From positions 1 to 53,790 of the forward strand of contig CANQTM010000008.1 in NCBI GenBank assembly GCA_947626825.1: 53,790 nt of DNA. Reading direction: 5' to 3'. This document shows, piece by piece, positions 24,870-34,099 of this stretch; positions within the stretch are counted from its first letter, which is position 1; every line of letters begins with the position of its first letter. Position numbers and translations under genes: made by a program. The notes under the pieces are model-generated. The model was given only the letters and a program-made list of their open reading frames with translations. It was not told the DNA's origin and searched no databases. The stretch comes from an uncultured Bacilli bacterium. GTDB taxonomy: Bacteria > Bacillota_I > Bacilli_A > RFN20 > CAG-631.

Positions 24870-26549
24870 ATGTCAACAAAAGCTTATTATCCAATCGATG
24901 AAATTGGAAAAGGCAAACCAGGATTTGCCAAAACTCGTTCAATCATTGAAGCCGCATTTTATGGCAACAATGTAGTTAAAATTACTTCTTTAAAGGAAGC
25001 ATACAATCTTGCAAAAAATTCTCCAGGAACTATCGTAACAGATATGAAAGTTTATAATCCTGAAGCAATTGGACTTGATAATGACGCAAGAGTATTATTA
25101 TTTAATGATGGTTCAATTACTGGACGTTATGCTGCTGCAAGAAGAATTCAAGGTAAACCAGGAGTAAATGCTGAAAAATTAGATAAAATTTTAATGGATG
25201 CTGTTTATGATACACGTTATAAAAAAATGTATCATGCTGAAGCATATATAGGTCTTGATAAAGAATTTATGGTTAAAGCACATCTTCTAATACCAGAAGG
25301 TGAAGAAAACATTTTATACAATTGGTTATTAAATTTCCAATATATTAATGATTCATATTTAACAATGTATAAAGATTCAAAGCCAATTGGAAATGAACCA
25401 GATATTTATATTTTCTCAGATCCTCAATGGAAAGGCACTGATCAAACTGATGTTTGTGAAGGTAAATGTTTAGCATATTTTTCAACTGAAACAAACTGTG
25501 CTGCTATTTTAGGTATGAGATATTTTGGTGAACATAAAAAAGGAACATTAACAATTGCTTGGGCTATTGCTAATAGAAATGGTTATGCATCTTGTCATGG
25601 TGGACAAAAAGAATATACATTAAAAGATGGTACAAATAGAAAATTTGTTGCCTCTGTATATGGCTTATCTGGCAGTGGTAAATCAACAATTACTCATGCT
25701 AAACATAATGGCAAATATGATGTTTTAGTATTACATGATGATGCATTTATTATTAATACTGACACTTGTGCATCTATAGCTCTTGAACCTTCATATTTTG
25801 ATAAAACTGCTGATTATCCAACTGGTTGTAAAGATAATAAATATCTTATTACAGTTCAAAATTGTTCAGCTACATTAGATGAAAATGGCCATGTTGTTTT
25901 GGTTACAGAAGATATCAGAAATGGAAATGGTCGTGCTATTAAATCAAAACTTTGGTCACCAAATAGAGTTGATAAATTAGAATCTCCAGTAAATGCAATC
26001 TTTTGGATTATGAAAGATCCAACATTACCACCAATTGTAAAACTAAACGGACCTTCACTTGCAGCTGTAATGGGTGCTACACTTGCCACAAAACGTTCAA
26101 GTGCTGAAAGACTTGCTCCAGGAGTAGATCCAAATGCATTAGTCGTTGAACCATATGCAAATCCATTTAGAACATATCCTTTAGCAAATGATTATGTAAA
26201 ATTTAAAAAATTATTTGAAGAGAAAAAAGTTGATTGTTACATTATTAACACAGGCGACTTTATGGGTAAAAAAGTTCAAAAAGAAGATACTTTAGGTGTT
26301 ATTGAAGCTGTTGTTGATGGCACTGCAAAATTCGAAAAATGGGGTCCATTTAGTGATATTGAAATATTTAATTGGGAAGGCTTTGTACCAAATTTAAAAG
26401 ATGATGCATATCTTACTCAATTAAAGGCACGTATGCAAGATCGTTATAATTTTGTTGAATCAAAAATTACAGCTGATGGTGGTTATGATAAACTACCTGA
26501 TGATGCTTTAAAAGCACTAGATAAAGTAATTAAAGAATTAAATAAATAA
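24870..26549 (+). CDS. pckA: Phosphoenolpyruvate carboxykinase (ATP)
   Basis: This enzyme interconverts oxaloacetate plus ATP with PEP, CO2 and ADP in the cytoplasm. The P-loop (kinase-1a) is GLSGSGKST in VYGLSGSGKSTITHA, the metal and kinase-2 region is VLHDDAFIINTD, and TGCKDNKYLITVQN and RNGNGRAIKSKLWSPNR complete the active site. At 559 residues it is slightly longer than the usual 525-540. GGTGGAGG precedes the ATG. It heads an operon with the oxaloacetate decarboxylase subunits, so it may run in the PEP-to-oxaloacetate, ATP-forming direction here. Confidence 0.95.
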   Translation: MSTKAYYPIDEIGKGKPGFAKTRSIIEAAFYGNNVVKITSLKEAYNLAKNSPGTIVTDMKVYNPEAIGLDNDARVLLFNDGSITGRYAAARRIQGKPGVNAEKLDKILMDAVYDTRYKKMYHAEAYIGLDKEFMVKAHLLIPEGEENILYNWLLNFQYINDSYLTMYKDSKPIGNEPDIYIFSDPQWKGTDQTDVCEGKCLAYFSTETNCAAILGMRYFGEHKKGTLTIAWAIANRNGYASCHGGQKEYTLKDGTNRKFVASVYGLSGSGKSTITHAKHNGKYDVLVLHDDAFIINTDTCASIALEPSYFDKTADYPTGCKDNKYLITVQNCSATLDENGHVVLVTEDIRNGNGRAIKSKLWSPNRVDKLESPVNAIFWIMKDPTLPPIVKLNGPSLAAVMGATLATKRSSAERLAPGVDPNALVVEPYANPFRTYPLANDYVKFKKLFEEKKVDCYIINTGDFMGKKVQKEDTLGVIEAVVDGTAKFEKWGPFSDIEIFNWEGFVPNLKDDAYLTQLKARMQDRYNFVESKITADGGYDKLPDDALKALDKVIKELNK

Positions 26550-26575
26550 TTACATTATCATTATAGGTTTAATAT

Positions 26576-27958
26576 ATGGGTATAAAAATAGTAGATACAG
26601 TGTTTCGTGATGGACCACAATCATTAATTGCTACTAGGATGACTACTGATGAAATCCTTTCATGTGCTTCCATACTTGATAAAGCTGGTTATCATGCTTT
26701 AGAAGTATGGGGTGGAGCTACATTTGATTCTTGTATTAGTTTTTTAAATGAAGATCCATGGGAGAGATTAAGAGCCATTAGAAAAGCATGTCCAAATACG
26801 AAATTACAAATGTTATTTAGAGGACAAAACATTTTAGGATATCGTCATTATTCTGATGATATTGTAGAAAAATTTGTTCAAAAATCTTTAGAAAATGGCA
26901 TCGATATTATTCGTGTTTTTGATGCATTAAATGATATTAGAAATTTAAAAAGTGCAGTAACTGCTACAAAAAAATATCATGGTCATTGCCAAATAGCTTT
27001 AAGTTATACAACAAGTCCTGTTCATACAGTTGAATATTATGTAAAACTTGCACAAGAAGTTGAAAAAATGGGTGCTGATTCGTTATGTATCAAAGATATG
27101 GCTGGAGTATTATTACCAGATGATGCTTATAAATTAATTAAACAATTAAAAGCCAATACAAAATTACCAATTGAATTACATTCACATTGTACTGGTGGTA
27201 TTTGCGAAATGACTTATCAAAAGGCCATTGAAGCAGGCGTAGATATTATAGATACAGCTTTATCACCATTTGCAAATGGTACTAGTCAACCTGCTACAGA
27301 AGCTTTTAATTATGCTTTGAAAAACACAAAATACGATCCTAAATTGAATCAAGATTGTTTAAATCAAGCAGCTGAAATTTTAACAAAAATTAAAGATAAA
27401 TATTTAGCTAATGGAATTTTAAATCCTAAAGCGTTATCTTCAAATCCTAATATTTTAAAATATCAAGTACCTGGTGGCATGTTATCAAATTTAATGAATC
27501 AACTTGCCAAACAAGGTGCAATGGATAAATATGAAGAAGTTTTAAAAGAAGTACCTCGTGTACGTCAAGAACTTGGCTATCCACCACTTGTAACTCCATT
27601 GTCACAAATGGTCGGGACACAAGCAGTTATGAACATCATAACTAATGAACGCTATAAAATGGTTCCAAAAGAAATTAAAGATTATCTTCATGGATTATAT
27701 GGAAAAGCTCCAGCACCAATTGATCAAAACATTTTAAAAAAGATTATTGGTGATGATAAAGTAATTACACATCGCCCAGCTGATGATTTAAAACCAGAAT
27801 TTGCTCAATTAAAAGAAAAATATAAAGATTTAGTTAAATGTGATGAAGATGTTTTATCTATTGCCTTATTTGAACAAAAGGCCATCAAATTTTTAACTGA
27901 AAAATATCACCCAACTCCAAAAGATGAAGTTGAAGAATTTAATTTGTATGTAGGGTAG
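26576..27958 (+). CDS. oadA: Oxaloacetate decarboxylase alpha subunit, carboxyltransferase part
   Basis: The 460-residue product transfers the carboxyl group of oxaloacetate to biotin, leaving pyruvate. It has the DRE-TIM motif in variant form, DTVFRDGPQSLIATRM (with D7 and D12), the carbamylated lysine K173 in CIKDMAGVL, and the metal histidines H202 and H204 in ELHSHCTGG. The biotin domain that normally ends OadA is absent and is encoded separately two genes downstream. The DGPQSL sequence replaces the commoner DAHQSL. It is part of a five-gene operon with pckA. Confidence 0.93.
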   Translation: MGIKIVDTVFRDGPQSLIATRMTTDEILSCASILDKAGYHALEVWGGATFDSCISFLNEDPWERLRAIRKACPNTKLQMLFRGQNILGYRHYSDDIVEKFVQKSLENGIDIIRVFDALNDIRNLKSAVTATKKYHGHCQIALSYTTSPVHTVEYYVKLAQEVEKMGADSLCIKDMAGVLLPDDAYKLIKQLKANTKLPIELHSHCTGGICEMTYQKAIEAGVDIIDTALSPFANGTSQPATEAFNYALKNTKYDPKLNQDCLNQAAEILTKIKDKYLANGILNPKALSSNPNILKYQVPGGMLSNLMNQLAKQGAMDKYEEVLKEVPRVRQELGYPPLVTPLSQMVGTQAVMNIITNERYKMVPKEIKDYLHGLYGKAPAPIDQNILKKIIGDDKVITHRPADDLKPEFAQLKEKYKDLVKCDEDVLSIALFEQKAIKFLTEKYHPTPKDEVEEFNLYVG

Positions 27959-27967
27959 GTGAAAAAT

Positions 27968-28291
27968 ATGTTTATATTATCATTTCAAAAAAATTGGGAT
28001 TCTTTTGTTAAAAATGGTTTACTTCAATCATTATTAAGTATTTTAGTAGTTTTTTGTGTGTTAGCTTTTATTATGTTTATTTTGATGATAATTAATAAAA
28101 TCAATTTTAAAAATAAAAAGGAAACACAAACAAATAATGTTGTTCAAAGTCCAAAAGAACCAGATAAAGTGTTAAAAATAGAAGATATTGTTGATGATGA
28201 TATGATGGTTGCCGTATTGGTTGCAACAATCGATTATCGAAATCAAACTAAAACAGATGTTCGTTTAAAAAATGTAAAACAAATTGGATAG
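27968..28291 (+). CDS. oadG: Oxaloacetate decarboxylase gamma-like subunit
   Basis: A 107-residue protein with one membrane helix (about 22-45) and a charged linker. Its C-terminal segment (DDDMMVAVLVATIDYRNQ) matches the OadG pattern of an acidic run followed by an Ala/Val-rich helix. OadG anchors the alpha subunit to the membrane beta subunit. AGGTG precedes the ATG at 27968; a GTG three codons upstream overlaps the oadA stop. Recognition rests on size, topology and position between oadA and the biotin carrier. Confidence 0.8.
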   Translation: MFILSFQKNWDSFVKNGLLQSLLSILVVFCVLAFIMFILMIINKINFKNKKETQTNNVVQSPKEPDKVLKIEDIVDDDMMVAVLVATIDYRNQTKTDVRLKNVKQIG

Positions 28292-28300
28292 GAGATTTTT

Positions 28301-28648
28301 ATGAAAATATATAAAGTAAAAGTTAACGGAAAAGTTTATGAAGTAGAACTTGAAAGTGTTAGCGAAAATGAAAAAAGCATTGTTAATGATGTTAAAGAAG
28401 CCACACCTACAAATAAAGAATCTACAAATGGAACAAATACAAGCGTTAAAGCACCAATGCAAGGAACAATTTTAAGTGTTAATGTAAAAGTAAATGATAC
28501 TGTTAAAAAAGGACAAGTATTAATGATTCTTGAAGCAATGAAATTAGAAAATGAAATTCCTTCACCAGTAGATGGTGTAGTAAAAGCCATTTCTGTTAAT
28601 AAAGGCCAAACAGTAAATAATGGTCAAGAACTATTAATCATAGGATAA
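28301..28648 (+). CDS. Biotin carboxyl carrier protein of the decarboxylase
   Basis: A 115-residue protein with an N-terminal strand region (1-20), an Asn/Thr/Ser-rich linker (25-48) and a biotinyl domain (50-115). The acceptor lysine is K81 in ILEAMKLENEI; the usual motif is EAMKM, and Leu at the last position is found in many decarboxylase carriers. It moves the carboxyl group from the carboxyltransferase to the membrane beta subunit. TAGGAG lies ahead of the ATG. A biotin ligase is not in the window. Confidence 0.93.
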   Translation: MKIYKVKVNGKVYEVELESVSENEKSIVNDVKEATPTNKESTNGTNTSVKAPMQGTILSVNVKVNDTVKKGQVLMILEAMKLENEIPSPVDGVVKAISVNKGQTVNNGQELLIIG

Positions 28649-28651
28649 TTT

Positions 28652-30007
28652 ATGAATTTTGGTGAAAAAATACTTGAATTTTTAAAGAGTACAGGTATTG
28701 CAGGATTTTTTCAAGATGGTGGTTGGAAAAATTTAATAATGATTCTAATTGCACTTGTCTTGCTATATTTTGCAATCTTTAAAAAAGCTGAACCTTATTT
28801 ATTAATTCCAATTGCTTTTGGAGTTTTATTAGTCAATTTACCTTTTTCTGATATTTTTGTAGATTCTTCCAAGCAATTATATAATGCAAAAGAATTTGCA
28901 GAATTAGTCGGAATTGATATAGAACAAGCTACAGAAATATTTAAATTTTCTAGTTTAGACATATCCACTCAGTATCAATTAAGTGAAATAATCCAAGCTA
29001 ATCAACAATTTGTAGATATGTTAAATGGCCTTAAATTAACTTCAATACAATTAAATAATATTGTTGATTTATCAACTGCTCATTATGATGGTTTACTTGG
29101 ATTTTTATATTATGGCGTTAAAACAGGTATTTATCCTTGTTTAATCTTCTTAGGAATTGGTGCTACTACTGATTTTGGTCCACTAATTTCTAACCCTAAA
29201 TCATTGCTTTTAGGCGCTGCTGCACAAATTGGTATTTTTATTACATTCTTAGGCGCTTTATTATTAGGATTTGATCCAAAAGAAGCTGGATCAATTGGTA
29301 TTATTGGTGGTGCTGATGGTCCTACTGCAATATTAGTAACAAAAACATTAGCTCCTCATCTATTATCTTCTATTTCTATTGCTGCTTATTCTTATATGGC
29401 ACTTGTACCATTTATTCAACCTCCAATTATTCGTCTTTTAACTACTAAGAAAGAAAGACAAATTAAAATGGATAGTAATGTTAAAGAAGTAAGCAAAACA
29501 AAAAAGATTTTATTTCCAATTATTGTAACTGTTGTTGTAGGTTTGTTAATTCCATCATGTATTCCACTAATTGGTTGTCTAATGCTTGGTAATTTGATTA
29601 AAGAATCGGGCGTTGTTCCAAAACTTGTGGAAGCTGCTGGTAATACTATTTTATATTTAGTTACTATTTTATTAGGTTTATGCGTAGGCGCTACAGCTAA
29701 TGCTTCAACATTCTTATCATTAGAAACTATTGAAATCTTTATTTTAGGAATTTTAGCATTTGCAGTTGCTACTGCTGGTGGTGTTTTACTTGGCAAGTTG
29801 ATGTGTGTACTAAGCCATGGTAAAATAAATCCTATGATTGGTGCTGCAGGTGTTAGTGCTGTACCAATGGCTGCAAGAGTAGTTCATAAAGAAGGTCTAA
29901 AAGAAGATCCTTCAAACTTCTTATTAATGCATGCAATGGGACCAAATGTAGCAGGTGTTATTGGTAGTGCAATTGCAGCTGGTATGCTGATGTTATTATT
30001 TGCATAA
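28652..30007 (+). CDS. oadB: Na+-pumping decarboxylase beta subunit
   Basis: A multi-pass membrane protein of 451 residues that decarboxylates carboxybiotin and exports Na+. The family signatures are present: LGIGATTDFGPLISNPK (167-183), GIIGGADGPTAI (about 213-224) and, near the end, GAAGVSAVPMAARV with MHAMGPNVAGVIGSA. An unusual polar stretch of about 80 residues (roughly 66-148, IDIEQATEIFKF and following) lies between the first membrane segments and the TDFGPL loop, longer than in typical family members. It is the last gene of the pckA-oad operon. Confidence 0.95.
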   Translation: MNFGEKILEFLKSTGIAGFFQDGGWKNLIMILIALVLLYFAIFKKAEPYLLIPIAFGVLLVNLPFSDIFVDSSKQLYNAKEFAELVGIDIEQATEIFKFSSLDISTQYQLSEIIQANQQFVDMLNGLKLTSIQLNNIVDLSTAHYDGLLGFLYYGVKTGIYPCLIFLGIGATTDFGPLISNPKSLLLGAAAQIGIFITFLGALLLGFDPKEAGSIGIIGGADGPTAILVTKTLAPHLLSSISIAAYSYMALVPFIQPPIIRLLTTKKERQIKMDSNVKEVSKTKKILFPIIVTVVVGLLIPSCIPLIGCLMLGNLIKESGVVPKLVEAAGNTILYLVTILLGLCVGATANASTFLSLETIEIFILGILAFAVATAGGVLLGKLMCVLSHGKINPMIGAAGVSAVPMAARVVHKEGLKEDPSNFLLMHAMGPNVAGVIGSAIAAGMLMLLFA

Positions 30008-30016
30008 TACAAATTA

Positions 30017-30050
30017 AAACTTATAGGTTAATAACTTATAAGTTTTTTTT
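30017..30050 (+). terminator. Terminator of the pckA-oad operon
   Basis: AAAACTTATA (30017-30025) pairs with TATAAGTTTT (30037-30046) and runs into T8. Confidence 0.8.
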
Positions 30051-30126
30051 ATTTGACTTTTAAAATAATAAAGAGTTTAATATATGTAGAAGTTAACTTT
30101 ATTAAAAATTAAAAGGAAATTATATA

Positions 30127-30912
30127 ATGATATTTAGTTTTTTTAATGATTATAAAATATATGAAGTTCCAAATAGATTCAGTTATCAACATATATTATT
30201 GCTTTTAATTTCGGCAATATATATTATTTTAGTAATTTTTATTTTAAAGAAAAAATCATATAAAACACAAAAAATATTTTTAGTTACGATAAATATATGT
30301 TGCATAATAATTTTTTCTTTAAGAATGTTTTTTGGATGGGAAGGTTCTCGTATATACAATGATGGAAATAAAACAACATTATTACCATTTGAATTATGTA
30401 ATTTAAATATTTTTATAACATTAATTGCTTTATTAACAAACAAAAAATATTTAAATAATTATTTGTATTATGTATCATTAATTGGAGGATTAATTCCATT
30501 ATTTGTATTTCCTGATATTCATATGATAACTCATGGCAACAATTTATTCCATTATATGTTTTTTGATTATTATTTCATCCATACCCAATTAGTTATGATT
30601 CCAATTGCCATGATTAGTTTTAATTGGTTTAAACCTGATATTAAAATTATTCCATTTGTTGCATTATTTGTTGCTGGCATTCATCTATTTTGTTTTGTAA
30701 GTAGTATGATTTTAAGAAATTTTCAAAGTTTTGCAAATGCCAATTACATGTATACAATAAATCATAATAATTTACCAATTTTAAAAGATTTATATAAATT
30801 AATTCCATATCCATACCTATACCAATTACCATTAATTATTCCAATAATTGTTTTATTTTATTTATTAGGCTTACCATTTTATATTTTAAGGAGGAAAACA
30901 AAAAATGCTTAA
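30127..30912 (+). CDS. YwaF-family membrane protein (first of a pair)
   Basis: A 261-residue integral membrane protein with about six to seven hydrophobic segments. It shows the YwaF/TIGR02206 (TMEM164-like) features: an early His in SYQHILLLL, LLPFELCNLNIFI in the middle and FDYYFIHTQLVMIPI later. AAAAGGAAA lies before the ATG. It overlaps its paralogue by 8 bp. In eukaryotes the related TMEM164 is an acyltransferase for ether lipids, and the conserved Cys and His suggest a lipid role, but this is not shown for bacterial members. Confidence 0.8.
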   Translation: MIFSFFNDYKIYEVPNRFSYQHILLLLISAIYIILVIFILKKKSYKTQKIFLVTINICCIIIFSLRMFFGWEGSRIYNDGNKTTLLPFELCNLNIFITLIALLTNKKYLNNYLYYVSLIGGLIPLFVFPDIHMITHGNNLFHYMFFDYYFIHTQLVMIPIAMISFNWFKPDIKIIPFVALFVAGIHLFCFVSSMILRNFQSFANANYMYTINHNNLPILKDLYKLIPYPYLYQLPLIIPIIVLFYLLGLPFYILRRKTKNA

Positions 30913-31711
30913 TTCTATTTTTATACCCATGGGAAAATATGGTCCAGCCCATATACTAACAGTATTATTTTTCCCATTATTTGCTGTTGCTTCATATTTT
31001 ATTTTTAGAAAACGTTCAATGAAAGCAAAAGCCATTTATTTATATGTTTTAATGGGAATAATTTTTGTAGCTACATGGGGTACTTTTATTACTGATTGTA
31101 TTACAGATTATAATGGACAAAGACTTAATATTTGGACTAGACTTCCTTTACAAATGTGTTCAATAAATGTCATGTTATATCCATTATTTTTTGCAATACG
31201 AAATAAAGTTAAACCATTAATAAAAGACACACTTTTTGCATATATGTACTTTTTTGGTAGTATAGGAGCTATACTTGCAATGATAGTTACTGCACCTGGT
31301 GATTGTATAGGTAAAGATGTAAATTTATTAAGATATAATGTTTTAGTATATTGGATAAAACACGGATTAATTTTTATAATACCTATTTTATTTGTTATTT
31401 TTAATTTTTACAAACCTCGTCTTATTGATACTATAAAAGCAACAGTCTTTTTATTGATTTTATTGACTATTATGGAAGGTGTAAATTTATTATTTAGTTG
31501 GTTTAATCACCTACATGGTGGTAGTGCAATTGCAAATTATTTTTATACTAGAACTGGAAAAGGAACACAAGTTTTAGAAACATTTTATAATTTAATACCA
31601 GTTGAATTAATTTACATGTTACCATTAGCTTTTATTGCTGTACCATTATTTTTATTATGGTATTCACCTATTGGCATTATTAACTTAATTAAAAAACATA
31701 AATCTAAATAA
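30905..31711 (+). CDS. YwaF-family membrane protein (second of a pair)
   Basis: A 268-residue paralogue of the preceding protein, with matching landmarks in the same order: GPAHILTVL, TRLPLQMCSINVML, KHGLIFIIPILF. It has about seven hydrophobic segments. A strong AGGAGGA inside the end of the first gene drives its start. Being adjacent and co-translated, the two may form a heterodimer. Function unknown beyond the family level. Confidence 0.8.
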   Translation: MLNSIFIPMGKYGPAHILTVLFFPLFAVASYFIFRKRSMKAKAIYLYVLMGIIFVATWGTFITDCITDYNGQRLNIWTRLPLQMCSINVMLYPLFFAIRNKVKPLIKDTLFAYMYFFGSIGAILAMIVTAPGDCIGKDVNLLRYNVLVYWIKHGLIFIIPILFVIFNFYKPRLIDTIKATVFLLILLTIMEGVNLLFSWFNHLHGGSAIANYFYTRTGKGTQVLETFYNLIPVELIYMLPLAFIAVPLFLLWYSPIGIINLIKKHKSK

Positions 31712-31732
31712 TTTGTTAAATCATAATATAAT

Positions 31733-31774
31733 GTGAAAGAATAAAATTAAATTTTCTTTCATAAAATTTTATGA
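31733..31774 (+). promoter_or_regulatory. Hairpin in the dapA-like leader
   Basis: TGAAAGAA and TTCTTTCA (about 31733-31762) can form a stem, followed by the palindrome CATAAAATTTTATG (31761-31774), just before the ribosome site. No known riboswitch (lysine or other) was recognised here. Confidence 0.3.
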
Positions 31775-31790
31775 TTTGGAAAGTGATAAC

Positions 31791-32645
31791 ATGTTTGGTA
31801 AGATAATTACTGCCGTTGTAACCCCATTTGATGAAAATAATAATATCGATTTTGAAAGTTTTAGTAAAGTATTAGAACATTTAGTTAAAACACATACTGA
31901 TAGTATAGTTGTAGCTGGAACAACTGGAGAAAGTTCAACCTTAACAATTAATGAAAAAATTAATTTATTTACTTATGCAAAAGAAAAATTACCAAAAAAA
32001 ATAAAAGTAATTGCTGCTATTGGTACTAATAATACTAACGAAACTATTAAAATAGTTAAAAAAATAAATAAAAGTAATGTAGATGGCTATTTAATAGTAA
32101 CACCATATTTTAATAAACCTTCTCAAGAAGGACTTTATCAACATTTTAAGGCTATTGATAGTATTTCTACAAAACCAATTATTATTTATAATGTTGCATC
32201 AAGATGTGGTGTAGAAGTTAATAGTCAAACATTAATTAGATTATATCATGATTGTAATCATATAATTGGGTTAAAACATGCTTCTAAAAATATAAACATG
32301 ATTGCCTATTTAAAAAAAGAAATGCCACAATTTTTAATTTATGGTGGCGATGATCATTATATTTTAGATGTTTTAAAAAATGGTGGTGATGGCATAATTT
32401 CAGTAATAAGTAATTATTATGGAAATGAAGTTTATGAATTAATAAACGATTATTATAATGGTTTTGAAAATATGACATTATATGAATATACACAAATGAT
32501 TGCCGAAATAGCTTTTATTGAAGCTTCTCCAGCACCGATCAAATATATATTATATAAGCACAATTTAATCTTAAACAATTTAAGATTACCATTAGTGCCT
32601 TTATCTTCACCATTTAAACAATTAATAGATAACATTTTGGACTAA
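31791..32645 (+). CDS. dapA: Dihydrodipicolinate synthase/N-acetylneuraminate lyase family protein
   Basis: A 284-residue class I aldolase of the DHDPS/NAL family. VAGTTGESSTL is the pyruvate-binding loop, YLIVTPYFNKPSQEG and IIIYNVASRCG carry the catalytic Tyr residues, and the Schiff-base Lys is in IIGLKHASKN (usually KEAT in DapA). The start at 31791 is chosen over a TTG at 31776 because GGAAAGTGA is correctly spaced. No other lysine-pathway gene is nearby. DapA is the likeliest role, but another family aldolase is possible. Confidence 0.82.
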   Translation: MFGKIITAVVTPFDENNNIDFESFSKVLEHLVKTHTDSIVVAGTTGESSTLTINEKINLFTYAKEKLPKKIKVIAAIGTNNTNETIKIVKKINKSNVDGYLIVTPYFNKPSQEGLYQHFKAIDSISTKPIIIYNVASRCGVEVNSQTLIRLYHDCNHIIGLKHASKNINMIAYLKKEMPQFLIYGGDDHYILDVLKNGGDGIISVISNYYGNEVYELINDYYNGFENMTLYEYTQMIAEIAFIEASPAPIKYILYKHNLILNNLRLPLVPLSSPFKQLIDNILD

Positions 32646-32661
32646 ACATTTATTTTAGTCC
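32637..32661. terminator. Hairpin at overlapping convergent gene ends
   Basis: TGGACTAAA and TTTAGTCCA form a stem containing the stop codons of both the dapA-like gene and the MATE gene, which overlap by four bases. T-runs are short, so termination would be weak. Confidence 0.4.
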
Positions 32662-34087
32662 ATTTTCTTGAATGGAAACGTAATAAATTGAATGTCATTC
32701 TTAAGGCTTGATCTACAAATTGGGCAATCCATGCTCCATAAACACCAAGACCACGAATAGTGTTTCCATTTTCATCAATATGATTAAAAATAAGATAAAC
32801 ACATACATAAGTAACTAATGGTCTAATTATTGTCACAGATAATAATGAAGTCATAGCAGTAAATCTACTATCCCCAGCTGATCTTAAAATACCTGTATTA
32901 ATCCATTGAATATTTTGGAAAATACAAGCAGCAGCTGCAATTAACAAAGCATTATTAATAACATTAAATTTATATTCATTGGATGGATTATAAAGATTTA
33001 TAATTGGTCTTCTAATTAAAATCATCACAATACAAATCATTATGCCGCAACTAACTGATAAAATCATGGCGACTTTTGCATAAACAATGGCTAAATCAAT
33101 TCTTTTTTCACCTAATTTATGGCCAACAATAGCTGCAGTTCCTATTGAAAATCCATCAGCCAAAGTAAACAATAAAGAATTTATATCATTACAAACTCCC
33201 ATAATATATGTATCAGTTGTTCCAAGACCATTAACTATAATTGCAAATAAAATAAAACCAATACGCATTAAAACTTGTTCAATTGTAACAGCTGGTAATA
33301 ATTTCATAATTGGTTTAAAAATACTACGATTCCATTTAAATAAATTTTTAAAACGAAATTTAATATAATCTTTTTGAAGATAAATTGCAATTAAAGAAAT
33401 TATAAAACAAACAAATTGTCCAATTATAGTAGCAATACCAGCACCCGTAATTCCAAGACTTGGAAAACCAAATTGTCCTGTAATTAAACAATAATTAAAA
33501 AAGATATTAACTAAATTAGAAACGACATTAGATATCATCGAAATTTTAGTGTTACCCATACCTTTTTGACATGCATTAAATGTCATAGCTAAAGCATTAA
33601 AAATAAAACCACCAGATAATATTCTAAGATATGTTACTGCATAAGGTAATGTATCTTCTTCTGTTTGCATTAAAAGACATAATGGCTTAGCAAAAGCAAC
33701 AAATAATATTGATAATATTATTGATAAAATAGTGGCCATTACAATACCAAGATGCATTGTTTTATTAGCACCTTCAATATCTTTTTGACCGCGCCTTCTT
33801 GCTATAATGGCACTAATAACAACATTTAAAGATGTAATTAAACAAACCAAAATAAAATATGGTTGTTTACAAATGGTAATAGCAGTGTTGCATATATTAC
33901 CTATTTCACCACCAATTGAGGCTACCTGAATTCCATCAAATAAAGTAACAAGGGCTACTAAAAATGATTCAATCATACTAGCCCAAACTATTTTCATAAT
34001 ATCTTTTGATATTTTGAAAAAAGAGGGTATTTCCCCCTGAATTTCATTTTGTCTACAATATTTTGTTGTATTAAATAAAGCTAACAA
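32642..34087 (-). CDS. MATE-family multidrug/toxin exporter
   Basis: A 481-residue membrane protein with about twelve membrane segments in two MatE halves, for example the conserved GIPGAGIATIIGQ-like LGITGAGIATIIGQFVCF and VYGAWIAQFVDQ stretches. MATE proteins export cationic drugs or metabolites using Na+ or H+ gradients. The start is TTG at 34087, supported by AGAAGGTG 7-8 bases upstream and by the lack of a suitable ATG. It follows the small two-helix membrane gene closely and ends within the dapA-like stop codon. Substrate not known. Confidence 0.9.
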   Translation of the reverse strand: MLALFNTTKYCRQNEIQGEIPSFFKISKDIMKIVWASMIESFLVALVTLFDGIQVASIGGEIGNICNTAITICKQPYFILVCLITSLNVVISAIIARRRGQKDIEGANKTMHLGIVMATILSIILSILFVAFAKPLCLLMQTEEDTLPYAVTYLRILSGGFIFNALAMTFNACQKGMGNTKISMISNVVSNLVNIFFNYCLITGQFGFPSLGITGAGIATIIGQFVCFIISLIAIYLQKDYIKFRFKNLFKWNRSIFKPIMKLLPAVTIEQVLMRIGFILFAIIVNGLGTTDTYIMGVCNDINSLLFTLADGFSIGTAAIVGHKLGEKRIDLAIVYAKVAMILSVSCGIMICIVMILIRRPIINLYNPSNEYKFNVINNALLIAAAACIFQNIQWINTGILRSAGDSRFTAMTSLLSVTIIRPLVTYVCVYLIFNHIDENGNTIRGLGVYGAWIAQFVDQALRMTFNLLRFHSRKWTKINV

Positions 34088-34099
34088 AGTTACACCTTC

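Noticed and set aside
24781-24975. Open frame overlapping the start of pckA
   Set aside because: It covers the palindromic leader and the first pckA codons in another frame, with a TTG start and no ribosome site.
31712-31790. Lysine riboswitch ahead of the dapA-like gene
   Set aside because: The leader is under 80 bp with only simple AT hairpins; the lysine element is about 170 nt with conserved loops that are not present.
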